NCBI RefSeq assembly: GCF_028693135.1
Contig: NZ_JAQUVZ010000026.1
Coordinates: forward strand, 1-46,389
Length of the DNA stretch: 46,389 bases
Direction of reading: 5' to 3'
Source of the DNA: Methanosarcina sp.
GTDB taxonomy: Archaea > Halobacteriota > Methanosarcinia > Methanosarcinales > Methanosarcinaceae
In this document: in pieces, positions 8,069 to 16,234 of the stretch
Position numbering within the stretch: the stretch's first letter is position 1
Layout of the letters: each line of letters starts with the position of its first letter
Notes under the pieces: generated by a model
Database searches by the model: none
Seen by the model: only the letters and a program-made list of their open reading frames with translations
What the model was told of the DNA's origin: nothing
Position numbers and translations under genes: made by a program

Positions 8069-9268
8069 ATGGAAAACAAAGCTCAAAATCAAACTGAAAC
8101 GTCTGTTGACCTGATGCAAAAGCCTGAGGTAGATTCCGATCGTTTTTTCAAGCTTGTTGATTCCTCTGTCCGGGGCCTGAGGGAGTGCAGGCTTATTGCT
8201 GCGGCCTTTGAGCTTGGAGTGTTTGAAGCTCTTAAAGTCCCCTTATCAGCAGGAGTTCTGGCTGAAAAGCTCGGATGCGACCCTGTGCTTATGCCCCACT
8301 TCTGCGAGGCTCTCCATAGCCTCGGTTTCCTCGATAGGTTTGAGGAAGGGGCACATGGAGAAGGGGCACATGAGGAAGAGGAAAATGCGCAGATGCAGGA
8401 AAAAAGCGAAGGCGAATCCGAAGGCAGATCTGAAGGCAAACCATCTGATCACGGAGTAAACCCTGATCACGAAGTAAAAAATCATGGGGCAGTGTACCTG
8501 GTATCGGAACTCAGTGCAACGTATCTTCTGGAGAGCTCTCCGTTTTCTCAGAAGCATTACCTTGCCGAAAGGCTCAGGAATGTTGAACTCTGGGTGCGGC
8601 TTCCGCAGATTATGAAGAGAGGACCTGAGATTGTCGAGAAAGGGCCTTTTTTCGGGGAGGTTGTCCAATGTATGGCTGAAAACGCGCGCTGCGGTCTGCT
8701 TCAGGAAACGGTTCGGATTGTCCTGGAAAATGTGGATTTTACAAATGTCAAAAAGCTGCTTGACCTCGGGGGAGGGCACGGGCTCTATGCAATCGCTTTT
8801 GCAAAATTGAATGAAAACCTCCAGGCTTTTGTTTTCGACCTTCCGCCTGTTACGCAAAAAACAAAAGATTTCATAGAAAAGTATGGATCTTCAAGAGTGG
8901 ATATAATTCCCGGGGACTTTTTTAATGATGAAATCGGAAGTGGATACGATGTTATCTTTTCTTCCTTTAATCCAGGAGGAAAAGTGCCTTCCCTTATCCC
9001 GAAGATTTCCAAAGCCCTGACTCCAGGAGGCGTTTTCATAACCAGGCAGATCCCTGATGAAAAAATGAAATCCAGCCCTCTTCTCAGCCTGGATTGGAAC
9101 CTCTGGACTTTTGAAGATGTAAAAAAAGGAGGATCAGGATACAGTTTTGAAAACAGCGTCCCGTTTTCCGAATATATAGAGATGTTGAACAGCCACGGGC
9201 TTGAAGTCTTCCGTGTCCTTGACATGAATGACGGGTCAAGGATCGTGTTTGCCTGGAAAGTAGCCTGA
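8069..9268 (+). CDS. SAM-dependent methyltransferase, O-methyltransferase family with dimerisation domain
   Basis: A 399-residue protein. The N-terminal winged-helix dimerisation domain reads LVDSSVRGLRECRLIAAAFELGVFEAL (about 27-55). The C-terminal Rossmann domain has SAM motif I LLDLGGGHGLYAIAFAK (about 230-247), then VFDLPPV and IIPGDFFNDE. Between them (about residues 91-140) is a Glu/Gly/His-rich low-complexity insert (EGAHGEGAHEEE). The fold is that of acetylserotonin/hydroxyindole O-methyltransferases; the substrate is unknown. It lies 207 bases after the importer operon on the same strand, so a functional link (modifying the ligand, or a nickel-related product) is possible but unproven. 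Start chosen at ATG 8069 with AGGAGA just upstream. Confidence 0.82.
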   Translation: MENKAQNQTETSVDLMQKPEVDSDRFFKLVDSSVRGLRECRLIAAAFELGVFEALKVPLSAGVLAEKLGCDPVLMPHFCEALHSLGFLDRFEEGAHGEGAHEEEENAQMQEKSEGESEGRSEGKPSDHGVNPDHEVKNHGAVYLVSELSATYLLESSPFSQKHYLAERLRNVELWVRLPQIMKRGPEIVEKGPFFGEVVQCMAENARCGLLQETVRIVLENVDFTNVKKLLDLGGGHGLYAIAFAKLNENLQAFVFDLPPVTQKTKDFIEKYGSSRVDIIPGDFFNDEIGSGYDVIFSSFNPGGKVPSLIPKISKALTPGGVFITRQIPDEKMKSSPLLSLDWNLWTFEDVKKGGSGYSFENSVPFSEYIEMLNSHGLEVFRVLDMNDGSRIVFAWKVA

Positions 9269-9429
9269 GTTTTGCAGGGAAAATACAGTAATTTCTCCTG
9301 CAATATTTTTCCGCCACGAATAGGCTACTTACAGGCTTGAAAAGACCTATATTTAAGCATGGATCTGAAGAGAACACTTTTTTGATATGGATACCGCAGT
9401 TCCGTTAGGGATAATTGTTAATTAACCTG

Positions 9430-9604
9430 TTTTTAACCTAAGTTCCGCATTTTTAGGCGCATAAACGTCTCTTGATATCGGAGTATGCGCTTAAATTTAA
9501 GCACATAATCTATAAGCTCCAATTTCAAAACCACAATCTACTGACTTAGTAGATTTGCGGAATTGTGTGTATGCGCTTAAATTTTGGGAACTCAGGTTTT
9601 AACT
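9430..9604. mobile_element. MITE-like element with imperfect terminal inverted repeats
   Basis: The left arm (9430-9463, AACCTAAGTTCC...GCGCATA) pairs with the right arm (9570-9604, TATGCGC...GGAACTCAGGTT) at roughly 27 of 34 positions. Inside are a perfect palindrome GCTTAAATTTAAGC (9489-9502) and a hairpin AATCTACT-GACTT-AGTAGATT (9535-9555). No ORF is present. It is therefore a small non-autonomous element or the remnant of an insertion sequence. I could not identify a clear target-site duplication. The rest of 9269-9881 shows no gene. Confidence 0.55.
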
Positions 9605-9881
9605 CCATAAGCACGCATTTTGCGACAGGAAAACCGGAGAGATCCTAATCCGGCTTTGTAGAATGGATTTTAATGAATACAAAACCAGCAGGCAAAATAA
9701 AGGTTTGAAAGACAAAAGTACAGGTTTTATTCTGACAGTTTTTTTACAGCGGGGAAGGGGTTCCTGAAACTGTTACTCAAAAATCCTGCTTGGAGCAAAT
9801 TACAGAGCCCACCCGTTTACCCACACCTGACTAAAAAAAATCTCTAACAGCAACGTTATTACCCAAAAAAACAATCTCTTA

Positions 9882-10946
9882 ATGGGGATTGTTGTGATTC
9901 GCGAAGCCATGTTCTACGAGAAACTCGAAGCTGACAAAGTACAGTGCGGGCTCTGTGCCCACAGGTGCAAAATCGCCCCTGGAAAGAGGGGATTTTGCAG
10001 GGTTCGGGAAAACAGGGGAGGTAATCTTTATTCTCTTATTTACGGTACGGTTTCCAGCGAAGCTGTGGACCCTATCGAAAAAAAGCCTCTTTATCATTTC
10101 TATCCGGGGTCTTATGCATACTCAGTGGGGACTATCGGGTGCAATTTCCGCTGCAAACACTGCCAGAACTGGACTATTTCCCAGACCGACGTGGAAGATT
10201 CCTATGCCAGGGACATCCTCCCTGAAGAGCTGGTGGAAAAGGCGCTTATCTCGGGTTCGAGGTCAATCGCCTGGACCTACAACGAGCCCACTATCTGGCA
10301 CGAGTATACATACGAAAGCGCAAAGCTGGCAAAGGACGCGGGCCTTGCTACCGTCTATGTGACCAACGGCTACATGACCCCGGAAGCCCTCAGGCACATT
10401 GCTCCCAGGCTGGACGCTGCCAATATTGATATCAAGGCATTCACTGAAAAATTCTATCATGATGTTGCCAGCGCAAAACTGGCTCCAGTGCTTGAGTCCT
10501 CCGTCCTTGCAAAAGAGCTCGGGATCCATGTGGAGATCACCAACCTCATCATCCCGAAACACAACGACTCTCTTGACGAGCTCCGGGAACTTTCGAAATG
10601 GGTCTACAAAAACCTCGGGCCTGACACTCCCCTCCACTTCACGCGCTTCCACCCCCAGTACCAGATGCAGGACCTCTCCCCTACTCCGGAAAAAACAATG
10701 GAAGAGGCCTGTAAAATCGCAACCGAAGAAGGGATGAAGTATGTCTACATGGGCAATGTTCCGGGAAGCGACCGCAACAATACCTTCTGCCCTAACTGCG
10801 GTAAAATGTTGATTGCAAGGGGATTTTTCGATATCGAAAAGTACGAAATAACTCCTGAAAAGACCTGCCCTGTGTGCGGAGAGAATATACCTATCATTGG
10901 AGAGTATGCGGGCTCAAAACAGGTATTGAATGAAGATGAAGATTGA
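9882..10946 (+). CDS. amrS: AmmeMemoRadiSam system radical SAM enzyme, copy 2
   Basis: A 354-residue paralog of the protein at 358, alike along nearly its whole length. The radical SAM motif is C87-x3-C91-x2-C94 (GCNFRCKHCQNW). The N-terminal CGLCAHRC and C-terminal CPNCG/CPVCG pairs are kept. ATG 9882 has no Shine-Dalgarno. GTG 9894 has GGGG about 8 bases upstream and matches the start of copy 1 (VIREAMFYEKL against MIQEAMFYEKL), so the true start may be 9894. Partners AmrA/AmrB are not in the window. The two copies flank the importer operon. Confidence 0.88.
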   Translation: MGIVVIREAMFYEKLEADKVQCGLCAHRCKIAPGKRGFCRVRENRGGNLYSLIYGTVSSEAVDPIEKKPLYHFYPGSYAYSVGTIGCNFRCKHCQNWTISQTDVEDSYARDILPEELVEKALISGSRSIAWTYNEPTIWHEYTYESAKLAKDAGLATVYVTNGYMTPEALRHIAPRLDAANIDIKAFTEKFYHDVASAKLAPVLESSVLAKELGIHVEITNLIIPKHNDSLDELRELSKWVYKNLGPDTPLHFTRFHPQYQMQDLSPTPEKTMEEACKIATEEGMKYVYMGNVPGSDRNNTFCPNCGKMLIARGFFDIEKYEITPEKTCPVCGENIPIIGEYAGSKQVLNEDED

Positions 10947-11184
10947 AAGCGGTTCCTGATTAACTGATTGATCTATTCCGGAATCCCAGGAAGAAATCTT
11001 TCGGTTTTCTTTCCCTGCGCCGCAACAGGCCTGGGCCGATCTGCCCACAAGATAAAAAGCGACCGGAAAATAGGCACTGCAATGCAGAGAAACAAATGTT
11101 GAAGGAAATAGCCAAGGAATAAGAGAATACTTTCCTTAATTCCCAAAAACTGATTGCTGATTTATAAGGTAAATATAAGCGCCC

Positions 11185-11203
11185 CCGCCAGCTTGTCTGG
11201 CGG
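11185..11203. repeat. Small GC-rich palindromic element
   Basis: A perfect 7-bp stem CCGCCAG/CTGGCGG with a 5-base loop, in an otherwise AT-rich spacer after the second amrS. The same stem with the complementary loop occurs at 16868-16886 in the opposite orientation, so it is a dispersed REP-like unit. On the minus strand it is preceded by a pyrimidine-rich tract, as at the second locus. Confidence 0.7.
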
Positions 11204-11334
11204 CTCGTCAAAAAAGAAAGAAAAACAGATTTGAAAGAGAACTTAGACCGAAATTTATGCCTATTTGAGCTGTCTGGTTCTCGTTTTAACTCAAAAGAGC
11301 CTTCAAAAGCTTTTATTTAGACCTTATTCTTCCT

Positions 11335-11575
11335 TTTTGTTTTTTTGGGAAAGACCGCTCTCCTGCATCGAACTGGACAAAAACGACGTGATAAAGCGAA
11401 TAAGGTTGTATGGGTCAGAGAGCTCTTTAAATAGTCAGCTTGAGCTAAACTCACTACTAAAACCAAAAAGTAGTCCTCTTGAGCGCAGCGAAAAGGACCA
11501 TGCACTGCAGAGCCGCAACTCTGCCGGGACAAAAACGACGTTATGAAGTGAATACGGTTGTAAGGACCAGAAATA
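11335..11575 (+). repeat. Dispersed modular repeat, locus 1
   Basis: Two modules. Module A (about 11335-11420) has TTTTTGGGAAAGACCGCTCTCC, then an ACAAAAACGACG core and AGCGAATAAGGTTGTA. Module B (about 11468-11575) has AGTCCTCTTGAGCGCAGCGA, then AAAGGAC, and ends with a second copy of the ACAAAAACGACG...GGTTGTA core. The same modules recur at 16235-16480 (inverted), 25795-26095 and 34137-34432. No convincing ORF lies in 10947-11653. Confidence 0.8.
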
Positions 11576-11653
11576 TTATACTTTTAGTCTATTTATTCAA
11601 GTTATTTTATTATAGTCCTCTTATTTGTTATATTTTTTTAGCCCTCTTAAATG

Positions 11654-12175
11654 TCAGAAAAGATATTTTCCGCACCCTTCTTCAAAGATTTTTATTATCC
11701 CTGCCCTCAGGGAAGGCGTATAGTTGCCAGGTTCGGCTTCAACAGCCCTGTACAATTCTTCGAGTTCCACCCACTCAACGGAAATGGCTTCCTCAGGGTC
11801 GTGTCGGATAAGGCTGGCAGTTTCTTCCGAACATCTGCCTGAAAATACCGTATGGTAAGCTCCTTTGTTTTCAAAAATGCAGGGAATTTTGAACAATTTC
11901 CTGAAAGGGACTGAGATTCCAATTTCTTCGAGCATCTCCCGCGCAATGCAGGTCTCGTAGGATTCATCTGCGACAGTGCCGCTTACGGAATAGGTATATC
12001 GATCGGGATACCAGTATTTTCCAGGCGCCCGCTTCTGCAGGAGCATTCTGTTTTCCGGGTCCAGAAGGATGAGATGGGAAGCCCTGTGGATGTGATTCCC
12101 CGAGTAAAAGTCTTCCCTCGGGCGCAGTCCGAGAAAGTTATCATCTCTGTCAACTTCAATGATCAACTCTGTCAC
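11654..12175 (-). CDS. Nudix hydrolase
   Basis: A 173-residue Nudix protein. The Nudix helix reads SGTVADESYETCIAREMLEEIGI (about 65-87), with the metal-binding REMLEE at 79-84. The spacing between the first Gly and Glu is one residue shorter than the strict consensus, as in some isopentenyl-isomerase/YfcD-like members. Upstream, HRASHLILLDPENRMLLQKRAPGKYWYP is also of that type, so the substrate may be a nucleoside diphosphate derivative or an isoprenoid-type compound; this cannot be settled. Single-gene unit on the minus strand with a spacer to the tat genes. Confidence 0.85.
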   Translation of the reverse strand: MTELIIEVDRDDNFLGLRPREDFYSGNHIHRASHLILLDPENRMLLQKRAPGKYWYPDRYTYSVSGTVADESYETCIAREMLEEIGISVPFRKLFKIPCIFENKGAYHTVFSGRCSEETASLIRHDPEEAISVEWVELEELYRAVEAEPGNYTPSLRAGIIKIFEEGCGKYLF

Positions 12176-12309
12176 AGGAAATCTCCGGATTACCTTTGAT
12201 CTTTAACACGAATAATGTAAAATTAGAGCGACAATAAAAAGAAGTTCCGAGAAATGAAATTAAAAAATGAAATGATATGAAAAAAGAACAGTTTGCTTTT
12301 CGGGCGCTT

Positions 12310-12615
12310 TCAGGGCTCTGAGACCTCTTTTGGTTTCTCTGCAGATCTCTGGATCTCTTCAAGCAACTGGTCGTCGGTCTTGCCTCTGATGTCGATCCCG
12401 AGCTTTGCAGCAGTCTCCTGCACCTTGGTCTTTGGAGTGATCGGTTCCTTTAAGGATTTTTCAAATTCCTTCAGGTTTTGTTCGGATTCTTTCTGGGCTT
12501 TTTTGAATTCTCCCACCGAACTTCCCATGGACCGGGCCAGTTCCGGAAGTTTGCTTGCCCCAAAAAGGAGTACAGCTATTGCAAAGATCATTAACAGTTC
12601 ATTTGTGCCTATCAT
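12310..12615 (-). CDS. tatA: Twin-arginine translocase subunit TatA/E, copy 1
   Basis: 101 residues. The short N-terminal membrane helix reads MIGTNELLMIFAIAVLLFG, followed by the hinge and amphipathic helix KLPELARSMGSSVGEFKKAQ and a charged C-terminal tail. The acidic residue at position 6 is in the place of the conserved polar residue of TatA/B. It lies downstream of a second tatA and tatC on the same strand, separated by 226 bases, so it may have its own promoter. It would form the pore-forming oligomer for folded twin-arginine substrates. Confidence 0.9.
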   Translation of the reverse strand: MIGTNELLMIFAIAVLLFGASKLPELARSMGSSVGEFKKAQKESEQNLKEFEKSLKEPITPKTKVQETAAKLGIDIRGKTDDQLLEEIQRSAEKPKEVSEP

Positions 12616-12841
12616 GGCTTAGACCTCTAGTTTTTCGTTTTCTTAAGAATAACAGGTTTTCGGCAGGTAATAATTGGTCTGAAGGTCGAACCTTCAAGTG
12701 AAGTTAAGGACTTTTTATTCTATATAAGTATGTTATATAAGGTTTCTATTTTGAATTTATTATATGAGCAAAGTTTATATTATTTTGTATTTCCTTTTGT
12801 GCCAGCACTTTTTCAGGTTCTGTCTCTTAAGGCTCTGCCCC

Positions 12842-13186
12842 TTAATTTGATTTTACCTGGGATTTCGGCTGTTCCGGGGTTTTATCCTGTGCCGGAATGG
12901 ATTGTCTGGCCTCCAGAACATTTTCCAGACCTGTATTTGCCTTTGTTTCTTTTTCGTTACTTTTAATTTCTTTATTTTCCTTCTCTTCCTCTTTTTCCCT
13001 GTTTCCATTTCCGGTTTTTCGGGTGTATGCATCGAATTCCGTTAGTTCCAGCTCAGCAGCACGCTGTGCTTTTTTAAACTCCCCTAAAGCACCTCCGAGA
13101 GATCGTGCAAGTTCAGGGAGCTTTTTGGGCCCGAAGAGGAAGAGAGCAGCGATCAGGATTGCGATCAGTTCACTGGAACCTATCAT
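12842..13186 (-). CDS. tatA: Twin-arginine translocase subunit TatA/B, copy 2
   Basis: 114 residues with MIGSSELIAILIAALFLFGPKKLPELARSLGGALGEFKKAQ, closest to the canonical FGPKKLPEL signature. A long Glu/Lys-rich tail follows (KEEEKENKEIKSNEKE). Located 131 bases downstream of tatC on the minus strand. It differs from copy 1 mainly in the tail, so the two may divide TatA-like and TatB-like roles. Confidence 0.9.
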   Translation of the reverse strand: MIGSSELIAILIAALFLFGPKKLPELARSLGGALGEFKKAQRAAELELTEFDAYTRKTGNGNREKEEEKENKEIKSNEKETKANTGLENVLEARQSIPAQDKTPEQPKSQVKSN

Positions 13187-13317
13187 TGTCGGTTATTATC
13201 AGCAACCAAATATAAAAATTCTTGCAAGAACGAGCTGGGTAATAATTTTTCCTGTGAATTTTTTATAATTGCAGGTTTTATAATATAATGTCTGTCTTCA
13301 AATCGTCCGACTTCTTC

Positions 13318-14097
13318 TTAAAATAATCTGATGAGCAACAGGCTGAACTCAAAGAGAACTGCCAGCAAAAGCGTGACAAGAATCTGGGCAATGAAAGTCG
13401 GGTCCGGGGAGAGAAAGAGGGAAAGGGCAAGGATCGCACTGTAGACCAGTATCCGCTGTTTTTTGAGGGTTTCATTCTTTACAAGCCCCATTTTCACGGC
13501 AAAAACTATGAGAAGGGGGAGCTGGAACACAACTCCGAAACCTGCCAGGATTGTAGTCACGGCTGAGAGGGTGTTCTGGACGGAAAGCTGGGCTGAAGCC
13601 ATGTCCCCGGAGTAGAGGAAAATATATTTGAACATTACAGGCAGGACAAGGAAGTAGCCTATAGCCGTCCCGAAAATGAAAAGCAGAAAAGATGCAGGGA
13701 TTACCTTAAGGAAAAAGTGCTTTTCATGCGGATAAAGCCCTTTGCCTGCAAACCTGTAGAGCTGGTAGAAGAATTGTGGGATGGAGACTGCAAGGGCAAA
13801 GACCAGGCAGAGCTTGAGGCGGGCAAAGATCCATTCCAGAGGCGAGTACACTGCCATGTCAAGACCCGGACTTATGAACTCTTTCCATACGAGCAACATC
13901 CCTTTTTCCGAGAATGGAAAAGCAATAATAATTCCCAGAAAGAGCCAGATTAAAACAACTGCCAGCCGGTTCCTGAGTTCGAGCAGGTGGGCTACAAGGG
14001 GCTCTTCAATATCCCCGGGGACGCCGGAAGTATATGAATTCTTATCTGATGTGTTTTCGGTGGAAGGGGTTAAATTGCCTGTATGATGTGAGTCCAT
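13318..14097 (-). CDS. tatC: Twin-arginine translocase TatC, canonical N-terminal half
   Basis: 259 residues with six membrane helices after a hydrophilic 30-residue N-tail. HLLELRNRL (Glu40) matches the HLIELRKRL signal-peptide site (Glu15) of E. coli TatC. GLYPHEKH (Glu125) matches the ALYKHERR site (Glu103). In contrast, the helix residue corresponding to E. coli Glu170 (FGVSFEVP) is Gln192 here (FGVVFQLP), and the C-terminal TPPDVFSQ segment reads SPDPTFIAQ. First gene of the minus-strand tat set; AATATATTTATT upstream is a likely TATA box. Confidence 0.9.
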   Translation of the reverse strand: MDSHHTGNLTPSTENTSDKNSYTSGVPGDIEEPLVAHLLELRNRLAVVLIWLFLGIIIAFPFSEKGMLLVWKEFISPGLDMAVYSPLEWIFARLKLCLVFALAVSIPQFFYQLYRFAGKGLYPHEKHFFLKVIPASFLLFIFGTAIGYFLVLPVMFKYIFLYSGDMASAQLSVQNTLSAVTTILAGFGVVFQLPLLIVFAVKMGLVKNETLKKQRILVYSAILALSLFLSPDPTFIAQILVTLLLAVLFEFSLLLIRLF

Positions 14098-14403
14098 TTT
14101 CTTCTGCCCTTACACTGTACTTGAATAAATATATTAATATCGGAACATAATATTAGCTCTGAACCTGTGCTCCTATCCTGCAGATATTCAGGTGTTCCGG
14201 AGCAGGGAGTCTTCACAATAACCTCTTACAAACATCTTTTCGATCTATCTTCACAATATCTTCACAATATCTTCACTATATTACTTAAGGTGGAAAAACA
14301 AAGCAGATAAAAGGAAAATGGATGGTAAATGTTCCTCCACGGATCCCGAGTTCCTTAAATATGAGAACGAATTTCCTTTTATTTCTCCGGATAGGTACTC
14401 AAT
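14098..14403. promoter_or_regulatory. Divergent tatC/tatC promoter region
   Basis: 306 bases between the two divergently read tatC genes. It holds a TATA-like AATATATTTATT for the minus gene (about 14125-14136) and CCTTAAATATGA (about 14350-14361) for the plus gene. A three-copy 11-bp repeat ATCTTCACAAT lies at 14247-14279. No gene seen. A shared control region is plausible. Confidence 0.45.
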
Positions 14404-15183
14404 ATGTCTGAAGCAATTGAAAATCTAAGTGTAATCCTGCTAGCCCTGCGAAAAAAACTGCTTGTGATCACTGCGGTCCTTTTCGCAGGTGTTATGGTCT
14501 CTTTCCAGTTTACAGGCCCCATTATCGAGAGGATGAAAGAAGACCTCCTGCCTGAGGGTGCAAAGCTGGTTTACGTGTCCCCTCTTGAAGTAATGATGCT
14601 GCAGTTAAAGCTTTCTGTCATAATGGGACTGCTCATCACCTTACCGATTATTGCATTCTATATTTACAAAGCCATTTCGAATCGTTTTTCGGTTCGAATC
14701 CCTATAATTATTGGAAGGGGCCAGTTTGTTTTCCTGAGTGCAGTTTCTATCATCATGTTTGTTCTTGGGGCTTCATACGCTTATTTTCTCATGCTGCCCC
14801 TTTTCCTTAAGTACCTTTACCTGAGTGCAGCAGGTTCAGGAGTTACTGCGACTTATTCGATCTTCAAGTTCATTTCTTTTGCAGCTTCAGGCACAGCAAT
14901 CTTCGGGTTGATTTTCGAACTCCCAATTGTGCTTACCTTCCTGACCCGAAACGGCTATGTAAAATACAGTACCCTTGTGACCTACCGCAAGCATATTTAT
15001 ATCGTCTTCCTGGTGATCGGGGCTGTCATCACCCCTCCTGATGTCCTCAGTCAGGTCATGGTTGCAGTGCCCATGATAATCTTTTTTGAGATCAGCATGG
15101 TTATTGTGAGGGTACTTGGAGTAAAGAACAAGGTATCTCAGCCTGACTCTTCATCAGCATCCAGAGCTTCGGGAAGAAGCTAA
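14404..15183 (+). CDS. tatC: TatC paralog with degenerate N-terminal recognition sites
   Basis: 259 residues, six predicted helices. The C-terminal half is strongly TatC-like: FGLIFELP (Glu172, the E. coli Glu170 position) and ITPPDVLSQVMVAVPMIIFFEI, close to E. coli LTPPDVFSQTLLAIPM. The N-terminal signal-peptide site is altered: LLALRKKLL has Ala14 where Glu15 stands in E. coli. The cytoplasmic loop that should hold the Glu103 equivalent reads ISNRFSVRIPIIIGRG, without it. It is thus the mirror image of the other TatC. A Ser-rich tail ends the protein. Confidence 0.85.
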   Translation: MSEAIENLSVILLALRKKLLVITAVLFAGVMVSFQFTGPIIERMKEDLLPEGAKLVYVSPLEVMMLQLKLSVIMGLLITLPIIAFYIYKAISNRFSVRIPIIIGRGQFVFLSAVSIIMFVLGASYAYFLMLPLFLKYLYLSAAGSGVTATYSIFKFISFAASGTAIFGLIFELPIVLTFLTRNGYVKYSTLVTYRKHIYIVFLVIGAVITPPDVLSQVMVAVPMIIFFEISMVIVRVLGVKNKVSQPDSSSASRASGRS

Positions 15184-15278
15184 GCGATGAAATAAAGCGA
15201 TAAAAGGCAGGATGGAGTGAGTGTTCTGGAGATCATCCGACATGTCATGGACTATCTTCAGTGTGCTCGGGAAAACCT

Positions 15279-15308
15279 TATTTAAACCAACCCCTTATTT
15301 GAAGGGGT
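15279..15308 (+). promoter_or_regulatory. TATA box and hairpin abutting the DMT exporter start codon
   Basis: A perfect 7-bp stem ACCCCTT-ATTTG-AAGGGGT (15290-15308) ends one base before ATG 15310 and contains the only GGGG that could serve as ribosome site. A TATA-like TTATTTAAACC (about 15278-15288) would start transcription close to the ATG, so the dyad may be a DNA operator and not an RNA hairpin. Confidence 0.5.
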
Positions 15309-15309
15309 C

Positions 15310-16197
15310 ATGGAGCCCAGGTACATAAAAGCAAATGCTCAGGTTATTGCTGCATCCGTCATCTATGGGTTTGCAGGCATATTTTTCCTGTACATAAAAA
15401 ACATGGCTGCAGGCCCGGTTGTTTTTTTCCAGCTCCTTTTCGGTTTTCTTGCCCTTGCAGTTTATCTGGCAGCCACAGGAAAGCTCTCCGGGATAAGGCT
15501 GAGGGGAAAAAGAAAAACCGTGCTGCTTCTTGGGGCCTGGCAAGCCGGAGTAATGCTTTCCTATTACACAGCTGTGAACTTTACGAACGTCTCGATGTCT
15601 GTGCTTTTGCTTTATACGGCTCCTCTATATGTCCTGCTGATTGCCCCTATCATCCTTAAAGAAAAAATAAGCACAAAAAACCTTGCTGCCCTTGCGCTCT
15701 CCCTTATAGGGGTGGTGGTGGTTGTAGGTCCTGAGAGTCTTGTTGCCGGCACGGCAGAAGCCGGATCGGGATATCTCTACGGTGTGTTGATGGGGCTTTT
15801 TTCAGGTTTTTTCTATGCCTGTATAATTATGACCTCCCGCTACCTCAGAGACGAATATTCAGGCATGGAACAGCTTTTCCTCTCAACAGGCGTAACCCTT
15901 GTGATCCTTTTTCCCTTTATGCTGCAGATCTCTTCCGCAGCCCTGCTTGAGAACCTGCCTGTCCTTCTCTTCCTCGGGGTAATGATAACCTCTCTCGGCT
16001 CCATTCTCTATTTCACAGGGCTTGAGCAGGTAAAAGCCCAGAATGCTAGCATAATCTCCCTGCTTGAACCCGTAAGTGCTATCTTTTTTGCTTATCTAAT
16101 CTTAAACGACCCTGTATCCCGGGCTACCCAACTCGGATGCGTCCTTATTCTTGCAAGCTCTCTCCTCATGAGCCAGGAAAAAGAAAGCAAAATCTGA
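15310..16197 (+). CDS. EamA/DMT family transporter, copy 1
   Basis: 295 residues with about ten membrane helices in two EamA repeats, the fold of drug/metabolite exporters (amino acid, nucleoside or drug efflux). Visible family features include VSMSVLLLYTAPLYVLLIAPIILKEKIS at the end of the first repeat and ASIISLLEPVSAIFFAYLILNDPVS at the end of the second. It is a paralog of the gene at 23859. The substrate is unknown. The start codon is preceded by a hairpin; see the separate entry. Confidence 0.85.
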   Translation: MEPRYIKANAQVIAASVIYGFAGIFFLYIKNMAAGPVVFFQLLFGFLALAVYLAATGKLSGIRLRGKRKTVLLLGAWQAGVMLSYYTAVNFTNVSMSVLLLYTAPLYVLLIAPIILKEKISTKNLAALALSLIGVVVVVGPESLVAGTAEAGSGYLYGVLMGLFSGFFYACIIMTSRYLRDEYSGMEQLFLSTGVTLVILFPFMLQISSAALLENLPVLLFLGVMITSLGSILYFTGLEQVKAQNASIISLLEPVSAIFFAYLILNDPVSRATQLGCVLILASSLLMSQEKESKI

Positions 16198-16234
16198 AGT
16201 GATGTTCTTTTGAAAGGAAAGGCAACTGAAAAAA

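Noticed and set aside
8338-8351. TTTGAGGAAGGGGC inside the methyltransferase gene, identical to part of the IscB guide region
   Set aside because: It sits in a Glu/Gly-rich coding repeat and 14 bases of purine-rich match are plausibly chance; not evidence of a target.
14685-14710. GGTTCGAATCCC, resembling a tRNA T-loop
   Set aside because: It lies inside the second tatC coding frame and no acceptor or anticodon stem can be formed around it.
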